Counted from the stretch's first letter, positions 1-8,203 are shown. The stretch: 32,116 nt of DNA from Gammaproteobacteria bacterium (GCA_024644515.1 JAHEHN010000017.1:1-32116); one strand, 5' to 3'. Made by a program: numbers and translations. The notes: generated by a model not told the origin, from the sequence alone.

Positions 1-392
1 CGGCAAAAGCCCTGTTGAACTATCCATGGCCTGGGAATGTCAGGGAATTAAAGAATGTGATTGAGCGCTGTGTTTACCAGTCAGAAGATCCTGACAAGCC
101 TGTCAGTGATATTGTATTTGACCCTTTTGCTTCACCCTACCGGCCCCGCGGAGCAAGACCCTCGACTCTTGTTGAAGAGACAGCAGCAGAAAATACCGGC
201 GAAAATGTCAGCGCAGATGACTTTGATTTTGGTGCCATAGGCTTTAAGCACCGTGTACAGGAATTTGAAAAGAAAGTCTTACGGCGGGCGCTCAAGGAAT
301 GTCAGTTCAATCAGCGTAAAACCGCCAAATTACTTGACCTGAGTTACGATCAGTTACGCGGCTACATGCGAAAATACGATCTTAATAAATAG
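1..392 (+). CDS. pspF: PspF-type sigma-54 transcriptional activator, C-terminal part
   Basis: The frame is open from the window edge, so the gene starts upstream; the visible part begins A-K-A-L-L followed by the NYPWPGNVREL motif that ends the AAA+ domain of sigma-54 enhancer-binding proteins. A variable linker follows (about residues 25-75 of the visible part). A Fis-type helix-turn-helix then closes the protein (RKTAKLLDLS...QLRGYMRKY). This spacing and the ending match PspF, the activator of the phage-shock operon, which senses envelope stress through PspA. The pspA operon would normally lie divergently upstream, outside the window. Other bacterial enhancer-binding proteins share the GNVREL motif, so the exact name rests on the C-terminal HTH and the short linker. 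Confidence 0.8.
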   Translation, partial: AKALLNYPWPGNVRELKNVIERCVYQSEDPDKPVSDIVFDPFASPYRPRGARPSTLVEETAAENTGENVSADDFDFGAIGFKHRVQEFEKKVLRRALKECQFNQRKTAKLLDLSYDQLRGYMRKYDLNK

Positions 393-415
393 GCAGAGAT
401 CGCCCTGTCCCATTC

Positions 416-763
416 CTAGGCAGAGGTTTGCCCCCGGCGCTTGATGCGGTAAATAATACTGAGAACAAGCGTTACGATTATGCCAAACAGCATTGCCATA
501 ACCAGAGGAATCAGCGCACGAATACTGGTAGTCAGGTCCACCGTAATGAGATCAAGCATGAATACAATTAATGCAGGCGCCAGAATTTCTTCTTCCGGCA
601 AGACATACCAGGGCGTAAAAATAATAGCGAGTAACAGACTCTCCAGCAGATAAGCCATTTCGCGCCAAAAATAGCGTTTCATCAGCTTCCAGCTGATCAG
701 GCTGAAAACTACGCCCGCCGTCAGATAAATGCTCCAGGCTATATAATAATCCTGACTATCCAC
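416..763 (-). CDS. Small multi-pass membrane protein, unknown function
   Basis: A 115-residue frame starting with GTG. It has four likely hydrophobic segments (around residues 9-27, 37-55, 58-78 and 83-107) and a positively charged tail (YRIKRRGQ), suggesting an inner-membrane protein with its C-terminus in the cytoplasm. I do not recognise the family. It lies 141 bp downstream of ycgN on the same strand and could be the last gene of that transcript. The start is uncertain: an in-frame stop sits two codons upstream of the GTG, no good Shine-Dalgarno is visible, and the proposed start lies inside a 13-bp tandem repeat. A shorter protein starting at an internal Met is possible. Confidence 0.55.
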   Translation of the reverse strand: MDSQDYYIAWSIYLTAGVVFSLISWKLMKRYFWREMAYLLESLLLAIIFTPWYVLPEEEILAPALIVFMLDLITVDLTTSIRALIPLVMAMLFGIIVTLVLSIIYRIKRRGQTSA

Positions 764-790
764 CCCGACTATCCACCCTGACTTTCCACG
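754..790. repeat. 13-bp tandem repeat, nearly three copies
   Basis: GACTATCCACCCC (754-766) is followed directly by GACTATCCACCCT (767-779) and a partial copy GACTTTCCACG (780-790). It covers the proposed GTG start of the small membrane protein. Immediately beyond it, TTAACCATT occurs at 791-799 and 804-812, with a TTAACCGT variant at 817-824, so the whole 754-830 stretch is repetitive. Confidence 0.85.
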
Positions 791-904
791 TTAACCATTT
801 TGTTTAACCATTCACCTTAACCGTCAACCATAATTATTAAGGCTGGGTATATTGTCACTATTACTGCCAATTCAAACCCGGCCTCAACGTTTAGTAAAAC
901 ACTA

Positions 905-1372
905 TCACTCAGGTTGAGAGCCATTTACCCATTCGACGATATGCTCTTGCAATCCATCTTCATGAACAAATTCTTCGGAGATTACTCTGCCAGTCACTGT
1001 ATTATCTGACGCTATCATGGCATTCATGCTACCGGTTATCAAAGGGTGCCAAACCGGCAGGGACTTGCCTTCATTGAGCAGCCTGTAGGCACAGGTTCCC
1101 GGCATCCAACTCAGATCCTCCAGATTTTCCGGCGTTAATATTACACAGTCAGGCACCAGTCGTTGACGCTTTTTGTAAACAGTACAATTGCATTTTTCCT
1201 GATCAAGGTAACTACATACTACACGCGTGTAAAAAACCTCACCGGAATCTTCGTCTTCCAGTTTATGCAGGCAACACTTGGCACAGCCATCACAGAGGGA
1301 TTCCCACTCTTTCGTGGACATCTCGGTGAGGGATTTGGTTTCCCAGAATGGACGCGCTTTTTGACTGGAAAT
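905..1372 (-). CDS. ycgN: YcgN/UPF0260 cysteine-cluster protein
   Basis: The product matches the YcgN (UPF0260) family: it has the cysteine cluster CDGCAKCC, further cysteines around CSYLDQEKCNC and CVILT, and the motif TCAYRLLNEGK...PVWHPL. The cysteines suggest metal or Fe-S binding, but the family's role is unknown. The first ATG is at 1321. In-frame translation continues upstream and encodes PFWETKSLTEM, which resembles the known N-terminus of E. coli YcgN (PFWQSKTLDEM). The only start-like codon before the in-frame TAG is ATT at 1372-1370, preceded by AGGAG with a 6-nt spacer. Starting there gives 155 residues, close to the 153 I recall for E. coli. It lies 51 bp downstream of ycgL in an rnd-ycgL-ycgN operon. 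Confidence 0.85.
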   Translation of the reverse strand: MSSQKARPFWETKSLTEMSTKEWESLCDGCAKCCLHKLEDEDSGEVFYTRVVCSYLDQEKCNCTVYKKRQRLVPDCVILTPENLEDLSWMPGTCAYRLLNEGKSLPVWHPLITGSMNAMIASDNTVTGRVISEEFVHEDGLQEHIVEWVNGSQPE

Positions 1373-1383
1373 AACAGACTCCT
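1370..1383 (-). promoter_or_regulatory. Shine-Dalgarno and probable ATT start codon of ycgN
   Basis: On the minus strand AGGAG (1383-1379) is followed by TCTGTT and then ATT (1372-1370). The next in-frame ATG at 1321 has no ribosome-binding site, and the intervening codons encode conserved family residues. ATT as initiator is very rare; infC and pcnB of E. coli are the known cases. Confidence 0.6.
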
Positions 1384-1423
1384 GAAAAACCTAATTGATT
1401 AACCGCACAGGGAAAAGTACGCC

Positions 1424-1702
1424 CTAATCACCATCGAACAAAACCTGTCCGCTAATAACAGGAGGCAACTGGACAAAATAACCCTGCTCGCGAATTTCAT
1501 TCAGCACTTTAGCCGCATCTACCCTGGCGAGCTTTTTGTCGGGGGTTATTTCCAGTGACATAACTTCCTTAATTTTACCAAGCCGTGAACGCAATTCTTC
1601 TGGAATATTAGTTTCCGCTTTTGCAAACGGAACATACACGTAAAGTTCAGGCTCGCGGCTGCCTTTAAGAATAGTGCAATGCATTGCTTCAGGGTTTTTC
1701 AT
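1424..1702 (-). CDS. ycgL: YcgL domain protein
   Basis: A 92-residue protein of the YcgL family, recognised by the ELYVYVPFA strand, PEELRSRLG, the LDI/LEITPDKKLAR segment and the terminal EQGYFVQLPP motif. YcgL is a small alpha/beta protein of unknown biochemical role. The start ATG overlaps the TGA stop of rnd in an ATGA arrangement, which implies translational coupling. An alternative start at the internal Met (MHCTIL) seven residues in would match the usual family N-terminus better but would break the coupling. The order rnd-ycgL-ycgN is typical of gammaproteobacteria. Confidence 0.88.
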   Translation of the reverse strand: MKNPEAMHCTILKGSREPELYVYVPFAKAETNIPEELRSRLGKIKEVMSLEITPDKKLARVDAAKVLNEIREQGYFVQLPPVISGQVLFDGD

Positions 1703-2880
1703 AGCTTAGTCATTGCCTGCAACAGACCAGGCATCAATAGAGAATAGCGCCAGCCCAGAAGTTCTTCTGGTAACAATGCTTGCGCATCCTGCTCCGCAGA
1801 AACCGATTCCCCTGCACGCATATTCTGAAGAATGGTAATAAGCCAGCGTTTGCGAATCAACATTTCCACCGGCATATTCAGCTCAAGAGCTTTCGCCTCT
1901 ATGAACTTCTGCCCCTGCCGCAAACGGGTTTTGGTCTTGCCCTCGAGAGGTCTTGGCATTGGTTCGGGTAGATCAGCATCAGATACAGAGCTGGCGATAG
2001 CTATCAGGGATAAAACCTCGCCCCCTTCATGATGCAAAAAATTAGCGTTTATCTCGTCAATGGTTCCCAACTCTTCAAGAGTCGCTGGAGCTAACCTAGC
2101 AATATCCAGCAGACTTTTGTCTTTTACTATCCAGTTTCTGGGCTTATCTCTTGTGCGTGCACGTCGCTCACGCCATTGCGCCAGGTGTTTGAGAATATTC
2201 AACTGTCTGGCATCAAGTTGCCAGGCGCCGCGAATAGCAAGATAGTAGTCTGAAAAATCCGAACTCAATTCCCTGCGATAGAGTGTCAGCATGGAATTAC
2301 ACTCCTCCATGAACCATTCCAGTCTGTCTGTCTCCAGCAATGCACCATGCAACTGCTGATAAATTTCAGGCAGGTAAGCCACATCCTGAGCCGCATAGTG
2401 ATACTGCTTTTCAGCCAGCGGTCGCTGCAACCAGTCTGATCGAGTTTCCCCTTTTGGAAGATCAATACCCAACATATTTTGTACCAGTGACTGATAGGAA
2501 TTACCGAAGCCCTGATTTAAAAATGCCGCGGCAATCTGGGTATCAAAAACAGGCTCGGGAAGCAGCTCCATGGCAGTCATGAATACTTGCAGGTCTTCCG
2601 AACATGAGTGAAAAATCTTGGTAATAGACTGATCAGTCATCAGCTCACAGAATGAATCCCAATTGCTGATTCGAAGCGGGTCAATCAGATAGTTACCTGC
2701 TCCGGCATTAAGCTGTATCAAGCCGACACGAGGGAAAAATGTTGAGGTGCGAATGAATTCAGTATCCATTGCCAGAAATGAAGAGTCACGCCAGGTGGCA
2801 CATAACTCATTCAGTGTCAGCTCATCCTCAACCAGAATATAGCTTTCATTTGCCTGAGGGGCGGCTGTAGTTTCGCTCAC
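1699..2880 (-). CDS. rnd: Ribonuclease D
   Basis: A 393-residue 3'-5' exoribonuclease that trims tRNA and other stable RNA 3' ends. The DEDDy exonuclease domain fills the first half: MDTEF (D39, E41), the second acidic motif HSCSEDLQVF (D96), and YAAQDVAYL (Y162, D166) for metal-dependent catalysis. An HRDC domain follows at about residues 220-300 (LNILKHLAQWRERRARTRDKPRNWIVKDKSLLDIA is spread over that region), then a C-terminal HRDC-like helical part. The length agrees with E. coli RNase D (about 375). The start is GTG, 14 bp after the recR stop, so it probably shares the recR transcript. Confidence 0.95.
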   Translation of the reverse strand: MSETTAAPQANESYILVEDELTLNELCATWRDSSFLAMDTEFIRTSTFFPRVGLIQLNAGAGNYLIDPLRISNWDSFCELMTDQSITKIFHSCSEDLQVFMTAMELLPEPVFDTQIAAAFLNQGFGNSYQSLVQNMLGIDLPKGETRSDWLQRPLAEKQYHYAAQDVAYLPEIYQQLHGALLETDRLEWFMEECNSMLTLYRRELSSDFSDYYLAIRGAWQLDARQLNILKHLAQWRERRARTRDKPRNWIVKDKSLLDIARLAPATLEELGTIDEINANFLHHEGGEVLSLIAIASSVSDADLPEPMPRPLEGKTKTRLRQGQKFIEAKALELNMPVEMLIRKRWLITILQNMRAGESVSAEQDAQALLPEELLGWRYSLLMPGLLQAMTKL

Positions 2881-2894
2881 AATTCTTGGTTTCC

Positions 2895-3524
2895 CTAACC
2901 AGCCTGGTTCTTGTTAATTTGTAATCTACCGGCAAAAGAATGAATCAGGGTTCCACCATCGATATATTCAAGCTCTCCGCCTACCGGTACGCCATGCGCT
3001 ATTCTTGATATTCTGATATCTCGGGCCTGCATCGCGGGCGAATTGAACTGCTCGGCAATATAATAAGCAGTAGCTTCACCTTCCACAGTAGGGTTGGTGG
3101 CCAGGATAATCTCGGAGATATCACTGTTTGTTACCAGATCTGTTAACTGGCCTATGCCTATCTCATCAGGGCCTATTCCATCAATAGGCGAAAGATGACC
3201 CATGAGCACAAAGTACAGACCTTTATAGGAGGCCGTCTGTTCTACTGCAAAAACATCTGCAGGGGTTTCCACTACACAAATGGTTTGTTGATCCCGCGCG
3301 GGGTTCTGACAAATTCGGCACAGTGTGTCCTCGGATAAAGTGCGGCACTTTTCACAATGACCGACACCATCCATAGCCGCCTGCAAGGCATCGGCAAGGA
3401 CCTTGCCACCATTGCGATCTTTTTCCAGAAAATGAAGCACCATCCGCTGTGCAGACTTCGGACCAACACCCGGAAGACGGCGGAAGGCTTCTATTAACTG
3501 ATCAATGAGAGGACTGTAATTCAT
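2895..3524 (-). CDS. recR: Recombination mediator RecR
   Basis: RecR works with RecO and RecF in loading RecA at single-strand gaps. The 209-residue protein shows the N-terminal helix-hairpin-helix (GVGPKSAQR, residues 19-27), a four-cysteine zinc finger (C57, C60, C69, C72), and a Toprim domain from about residue 81 with E86 and D90. The C-terminal signature [20 protein letters not shown] is intact. It lies 21 bp downstream of ybaB; dnaX-ybaB-recR is one of the most conserved bacterial gene strings. Confidence 0.97.
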   Translation of the reverse strand: MNYSPLIDQLIEAFRRLPGVGPKSAQRMVLHFLEKDRNGGKVLADALQAAMDGVGHCEKCRTLSEDTLCRICQNPARDQQTICVVETPADVFAVEQTASYKGLYFVLMGHLSPIDGIGPDEIGIGQLTDLVTNSDISEIILATNPTVEGEATAYYIAEQFNSPAMQARDIRISRIAHGVPVGGELEYIDGGTLIHSFAGRLQINKNQAG

Positions 3525-3545
3525 AACTGGGGTTTGCGTATTTTC

Positions 3546-3866
3546 CTAGAATGGAAATTTAAATCCTTCGGGCAAATTTAATCCGGACGCCATACCGGCA
3601 AGCTGATTTTTATTATTCTCTCCAACTTTACGGACAGCATCATTGACCGCTGCAGCAATCAAATCTTCAACCAGAGACTGCTCTTCGTTCATCAGGGTGC
3701 TATCCAGCGCAACCTTCTTCACATTGTGCTTGCCATTCATGGTTACCTTGACGAGACCGGCGCCAGATTCTCCGATCACTTCTTTTTCAGCAAGTTCATT
3801 TTGAGTTTTCTCAAACTGTTCCTGCATTTCCTTTGCCTGTTTAAGCAAATTATTCAGGTCTGTCAT
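3546..3866 (-). CDS. ybaB: Nucleoid-associated protein YbaB/EbfC
   Basis: A 106-residue YbaB/EbfC family DNA-binding protein that works as a dimer and coats the nucleoid. It begins with a long helix rich in Lys/Glu/Gln (LLKQAKEMQEQFEKTQNEL), followed by the family strand motif GLVKVTMNGKHNVKKV and the DLIAAAVNDA helix, and ends MASGLNLPEGFKFPF as is typical. A good ribosome-binding site (AGAGGAAG) precedes the ATG. It sits 28 bp after dnaX and 21 bp before recR in one operon. Confidence 0.96.
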   Translation of the reverse strand: MTDLNNLLKQAKEMQEQFEKTQNELAEKEVIGESGAGLVKVTMNGKHNVKKVALDSTLMNEEQSLVEDLIAAAVNDAVRKVGENNKNQLAGMASGLNLPEGFKFPF

Positions 3867-3894
3867 AACTTCCTCTATAAAATTTTATTATTAA

Positions 3895-5700
3895 CTAGTA
3901 CTGCTTGGGTGAGGTAGGTTCAATCGTATCAGGCTGGATAACTCCGGAAAAACGCTCAAGAATCTCATTCACCATTTCATCATTTTGAAAAACCTGTATA
4001 GCAGTCTGCAATCGCTCCTGCTCCATACGCTCACGCCAGGCAGATGGAGTTTCAGCATCAATCTTGCCGGTTTTAATTTCCAGCTGAATATCTTCCTTGA
4101 AGTACTCATCAAGCGCAGACTTGATGCGACGCTGCTGCTCTTCGTTAAACACTGACGTCTGGCTTTCATCCAGAGTTAAGGTAATGTGTGTGCCATTTAC
4201 TTCCTGCAACAGGCAATTAGCGGTAATACTTCGAGTAATTCCATCCAGATCAAGCTGGAAAAAAAGTGAAATCCATTGATCCGTGGATAGCTTTTTCAGA
4301 CTTATCGGGGCCTTACTTAGCACCTCACTTTCTTGCGTAGCCGGCAGTTCTGACTCTTTTTCTGCAGTGGTAATTTCAGTCTGCGCACTTACCTCGTTTT
4401 TAGCCGCCTTTAAAGCTGACTCCGCGCCTTGCGCTTTCTCCGCACCCTGCCTGGCAGCCTCTTGCAGAGGGACTTCAACGCGGGTGCTTATCAGCTTGGT
4501 GTGACCAGTAATGGCTTCATTTACCGGAGGCTTTTTTTTTACCTTTTCTGCCGGATCCCAGGTATCAGACCCGGTTGCTTTGGCTGACAGCACGCTTTCT
4601 GGCACTATCGGTACGCCAGCGGGTGCAAAAGCAAGCATGCGCAGTAAAGCCATTTCAAGTCCAGACCGAGCGTCAATGGCAAAGGGCAGGTCTTCACGGC
4701 TTTTCAATGCAATCTGGTAAAAAAGTTGTAATGTTTCTGCCGGTATTGTGCCCGCATGATCCAGAACTTTTTGTCTGTCGCCCTGTGAATTATCTATTCC
4801 ATCCGGCAATACCTGGGCGATGGCAACACGATGCAGATATGACAGCAAATCAGCAAGCACACTGGAAAAATCCGGCGCATGATCCGCGGCAGAGTCAATA
4901 ATCCCAAGTATTGCTCCCGCATCATTTGCAATAAGTGTATCTACAAGCTGATGGATCACACTTTGATCTATCGTGCCCAAAAATGCTCTTACTGCAGTAT
5001 CAGTTATATTACCTTCGCAATAACCTATGGCCTGATCCAGCAAGGTCAGGCAGTCGCGGACACTGCCCTGGGCCGCCCTTCCCAATTGCCATAAAGCCGG
5101 TTCTTCATAAGGAACCTTTTCTTCATCCAGAATATGCTTGATGTGTTCAACCAGACGTTCCGGGCTGATATTTTTCAGATTGAACTGCAGGCAGCGTGAT
5201 AACACCGTAATAGGCAGTTTTTGAGGGTCCGTGGTGGCAAGCAGAAACTTTACGTGAGGAGGAGGCTCTTCAAGGGTTTTTAACAAGGCATTGAAACTGT
5301 GGCCAGAAAGCATGTGGACTTCGTCGATGAGATAGACTTTGAAACGTCCCCGGGTGGGTGAATACTGGACGTTATCAAGCAACTCCCTGGTGTCTTCAAC
5401 TTTGGTTCTGGAAGCCGCATCAACTTCAATCAGGTCGATAAATCGCCCCTGATCAATTTCAGTACAGGCACTACATACACCGCAGGGCTCAGAGGTCACG
5501 CCCTTTTCACAATTAAGACAGCGGGCGAGTATGCGAGCAATAGTAGTTTTTCCAACTCCACGTGTCCCTGTGAACAGGTAGGCATGGTGCAGGCGATCAT
5601 TATCAAGGGAATTAATCAGGGTTTTGAGGACATGTCCCTGGCCAGCCATTTCCCGGAAGTTACGGGGGCGCCACTTTCTTGCCAGTACCTGATACGTCAT
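3895..5700 (-). CDS. dnaX: DNA polymerase III tau/gamma subunit
   Basis: Clamp-loader ATPase of the replicative polymerase. The AAA+ core has Walker A GTRGVGKTT (residues 45-53), zinc-finger cysteines C64, C73, C76 and C79, Walker B LIDEVHM (124-130) and sensor/arginine-finger SRC (168-170). The linker (about 365-470) is Lys/Ala/Glu rich; the C-terminal part (about 480-601) is the tau-specific region that contacts DnaB and the polymerase alpha subunit. Full-length tau is 601 residues. A slippery A-AAA-AAG with a downstream hairpin lies at codons 387-390, so a gamma form of about 394 residues is very likely made by -1 frameshifting. It is first in the dnaX-ybaB-recR string, with the 4.5S RNA gene upstream. 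Confidence 0.97.
   Translation of the reverse strand: MTYQVLARKWRPRNFREMAGQGHVLKTLINSLDNDRLHHAYLFTGTRGVGKTTIARILARCLNCEKGVTSEPCGVCSACTEIDQGRFIDLIEVDAASRTKVEDTRELLDNVQYSPTRGRFKVYLIDEVHMLSGHSFNALLKTLEEPPPHVKFLLATTDPQKLPITVLSRCLQFNLKNISPERLVEHIKHILDEEKVPYEEPALWQLGRAAQGSVRDCLTLLDQAIGYCEGNITDTAVRAFLGTIDQSVIHQLVDTLIANDAGAILGIIDSAADHAPDFSSVLADLLSYLHRVAIAQVLPDGIDNSQGDRQKVLDHAGTIPAETLQLFYQIALKSREDLPFAIDARSGLEMALLRMLAFAPAGVPIVPESVLSAKATGSDTWDPAEKVKKKPPVNEAITGHTKLISTRVEVPLQEAARQGAEKAQGAESALKAAKNEVSAQTEITTAEKESELPATQESEVLSKAPISLKKLSTDQWISLFFQLDLDGITRSITANCLLQEVNGTHITLTLDESQTSVFNEEQQRRIKSALDEYFKEDIQLEIKTGKIDAETPSAWRERMEQERLQTAIQVFQNDEMVNEILERFSGVIQPDTIEPTSPKQY
4505..4537 (-). promoter_or_regulatory. Programmed -1 ribosomal frameshift signal in dnaX
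   Basis: The coding strand reads GTA AAA AAA AAG CCT at 4542-4528; the heptamer A AAA AAG (4537-4531) is the same slippery sequence used by E. coli dnaX. Three bases later CCGGTAAATG (4527-4518) can pair with CATTACTGG (4513-4505) around an AAGC loop, giving nine pairs with one bulged A. After a -1 slip the frame reads GCC TCC GGT AAA TGA, stopping at 4519-4517 inside the hairpin. This gives gamma of 394 residues. I saw no strong internal Shine-Dalgarno at the expected upstream distance; only a weak AAAAGG is close by. Confidence 0.85.
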
Positions 5701-5771
5701 AAGATGCGACTATTATTTGTTTCAAGCTGATACTTTATTGCAAGGTGTTTATCAGCGAAGATGTTAATGGA

Positions 5772-5883
<112 letters not shown>

Positions 5884-6016
5884 ATAAACTTTCCGGTGCT
5901 TTTACCGGTCAATCAACGATGGTAAACGGTTTATTGATTATTGCAAAGCCTACGCGTCAAAGGAGCCGCATTATGTGGAAATCAACAGCCGGAATCAACA
6001 CCCTGAGCAGGAAAAA

Positions 6017-7579
6017 TCAGGGTGAAAGGGAAACTGGTGTGACCTGAAAGCGCTTTTCTCGCAATAACTCCACCACACTGCCTTCACCAAGCAAGTGAGC
6101 CGAGCCTATAACCACAAAATAGGTACCCTGCTGTGCAGAGGCATAGTCGGCAATTTTGTCAGCCATATCTATATTGCGACGTGTGTAAAGGGACCCCATT
6201 AGTGCTTCCATCTCAGCCTGCTCTGCAGCACTTAGCTCTGTGTTCTCAAATTCGGCAAACAGCATCTCTGTCAGCGGTGCTTTATCTGCACATAGCCAGG
6301 CGCCAACCAGCTTTTCTATCTCTTCATTACCACTTTCAAAAGTATTAATGGTGTAGGCAAGGTAGGTTTCTGCATTCAATGCCTCAAGAAAACCTATCTG
6401 CTGTTGAATGGATTCTAGCTCGAGAATTTCAGCCTGAGCCGGTTTTTGAGCCAGAAAATAACTCTCCAGGCCATATTCAGGCAGATAGCCCAGTGAATTC
6501 ATCTGCAGACTGGAAAGCATCAGTGTCAGAAACCATGGTTGCATAGTCATGAAATTATCCGCTGGTAGCCCCATATTCCCCATCACGCGACGAAACTCTT
6601 CAAGCACCTCTGAGGACACGACATCAGCCATGGTTTGTCCAGACGGCAACATACCGCGGGTCTGCATGCTCATCAGGACAGCAGGGTCTGATACAGAGTT
6701 AGGATCAACCTCGAATACCAGATAATCAGCTAACTGGTAAGTATTCTCAATTTCTTCAGCCAGTGGATAAAACTCAGGTTTTCCCACATGAATGGAGCCA
6801 AACAGGTATATTTGAGAGCCATTGCCTTGCAGCACCGGGCTTTCGACGCGCCACAACATGGAGGATGTCGGGTCAGCGCATAACGCTCGCTTATCGCCTG
6901 GGCCAGACTGCGCAGCCAACTCAATCCCTGCAATGCCATCAATCTCTATTGAAAGCAGTCTTTGCTCCAAATTTGCCCAGACGGTCTGCCAACCGGGACT
7001 TGCATTGACTACATCATTTAATTCAAGTGCGGCAAAAGCATTATCAATAACCGAGGTATAGGTATCCCAGGTCAGGCTGCTTGACCAGGCCGCCATACGA
7101 ATGACCTGACTGTCGGGTAGAATGGAAACACGTTCCCTGAAACGAAGCCCCAGCTCAGGATGGTGGTAGTCAATCTGCATCGCCGTACTATCCGCAGCCA
7201 TACTTGTCGAAAGGATTTCAAGGCCCTGACTCTGAATGCCCTGGGCCAGCACCCTGGCATAAGCCTCCAGGTCATCAAAAAAGGTCTCCGTTAACAAGCG
7301 GATAAAGAGTTGCTGGCTGTCATGTATGCCAATGAACAAGGGGGAGTCGTCAGGCCCTTTATCCGCTGAAAAATTTGGTTTTAAAGAATCAGGAGCCTGT
7401 TCACGGCTGGTAATAAGATTCCATTGTGGCGCCAGAGCACCGCGCACCCCTACCGAGTCATTGCGATAAATGGAGCTGGTATTGATGGCCTGCGGTAGCG
7501 CCCAATGGGAAAGTCCGAGTAGCAATACCAGAAGCAGTCCGCATTTACAGACGATGCTTTGTTTTATAACTCGAGTCAT
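6017..7579 (-). CDS. Secreted TraB/GumN-family protein with extra N-terminal domain
   Basis: A 520-residue protein with an N-terminal signal or anchor (about residues 12-31, LLLVLLLGLSHWALPQA). The C-terminal part, from about residue 240, is a TraB/GumN domain: MLWRVESP, IYLFGSIHVG (GSIH at 261-264), YLVFEVDP, and GSAHLLGEGS near residue 492. The two Gxx-H motifs and the Glu are the family's conserved residues; relatives include eukaryotic Tiki proteases and plasmid TraB. Residues about 50-230 are an additional domain that GumN proteins of about 290 residues lack. It ends in ISILPDSQVIRMAAWSS and a helix, and looks like a PsbP/DUF1795-like fold, but I am not certain. It is flanked by non-coding gaps, so is probably monocistronic. 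The enzymatic activity is unproven. Confidence 0.75.
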   Translation of the reverse strand: MTRVIKQSIVCKCGLLLVLLLGLSHWALPQAINTSSIYRNDSVGVRGALAPQWNLITSREQAPDSLKPNFSADKGPDDSPLFIGIHDSQQLFIRLLTETFFDDLEAYARVLAQGIQSQGLEILSTSMAADSTAMQIDYHHPELGLRFRERVSILPDSQVIRMAAWSSSLTWDTYTSVIDNAFAALELNDVVNASPGWQTVWANLEQRLLSIEIDGIAGIELAAQSGPGDKRALCADPTSSMLWRVESPVLQGNGSQIYLFGSIHVGKPEFYPLAEEIENTYQLADYLVFEVDPNSVSDPAVLMSMQTRGMLPSGQTMADVVSSEVLEEFRRVMGNMGLPADNFMTMQPWFLTLMLSSLQMNSLGYLPEYGLESYFLAQKPAQAEILELESIQQQIGFLEALNAETYLAYTINTFESGNEEIEKLVGAWLCADKAPLTEMLFAEFENTELSAAEQAEMEALMGSLYTRRNIDMADKIADYASAQQGTYFVVIGSAHLLGEGSVVELLREKRFQVTPVSLSP

Positions 7580-7676
7580 AAAGGACCTGCCCTGGTTGAA
7601 TTGTTATCGGTCTTCGCTGACAGGCATTTTATGTGAATTCCTGCAGGAATTCAGGTAAACACAAAATCTGCTCGAC

Positions 7677-8036
7677 TCATGGAAAAATGCGTGCAAACAC
7701 GCATGAAAACATATGTGTGAAGAAAATCAGGTGGAAAGAGTAATTACTGGCTCCTCCTTTCCCCACCCTTTCTCCAAGCTCGGCTTCCAATTTCTCAATT
7801 GTGCCATTAACCGGCGCCCTGACCTTTACTTCCCCCTTGCTGGCGACTATGGCTCCAACAACCAAAGCCTTTCTGCTGTAATCCCCTTTTATCAGAAACC
7901 CCATTGCGCAAATAAAAAGGCAGACGAGTAATATTGTCAGAGTCATCAAGGCGGGAGATCGCAAAGTAATGCTGCTGCCCCAGAAACGCTCGCCATGATG
8001 ATCCAGCGCTTCCTGCCTGAAAAGCTGAACGGCCAA
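7677..8036 (-). pseudogene. Truncated HlyD-family secretion adaptor (CvaA-like), N-terminal remnant
   Basis: Residues 1-93 match the start of bacteriocin/toxin-type membrane-fusion proteins: LFRQEALDHHGE, a single transmembrane helix (about 31-50), then GDYSRKALVVGAI and the first biotinyl-lipoyl half VKVRAPVNGTIEKL...GERVGKG. A full protein has about 400 residues; here the similarity stops after GERVGKG and a 25-residue unrelated tail leads to a stop. No downstream HlyD sequence or ABC transporter gene is visible. The start would be TTG directly after an in-frame stop, with only a weak GGGAAAAG upstream. I read it as a decayed or deletion-truncated type I secretion gene; an expressed short membrane protein cannot be excluded. 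Confidence 0.7.
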
Positions 8037-8203
8037 TTATTCTTTTCCCTGCTTCCATCAACTATTTTAAATTTTGGTTCAACATAGACCGGGAATCAGA
8101 ATTTCGCCAAATCCTTTAATAATTAGGATCAGCAATATGGCTGATAATCAATCAGTTATGCTATAATCAGGCCATTATTTGATACTGTTTTGAGTTTATT
8201 GCC

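Noticed and set aside
754-830. CRISPR-like array
   Set aside because: Units are only 13 bp and contiguous, without spacers; no cas genes are present.
6001-6022. Hairpin CCCTG...CAGGG after the TraB-like gene as a terminator
   Set aside because: Only five pairs with a long loop and no T-run on the minus strand.
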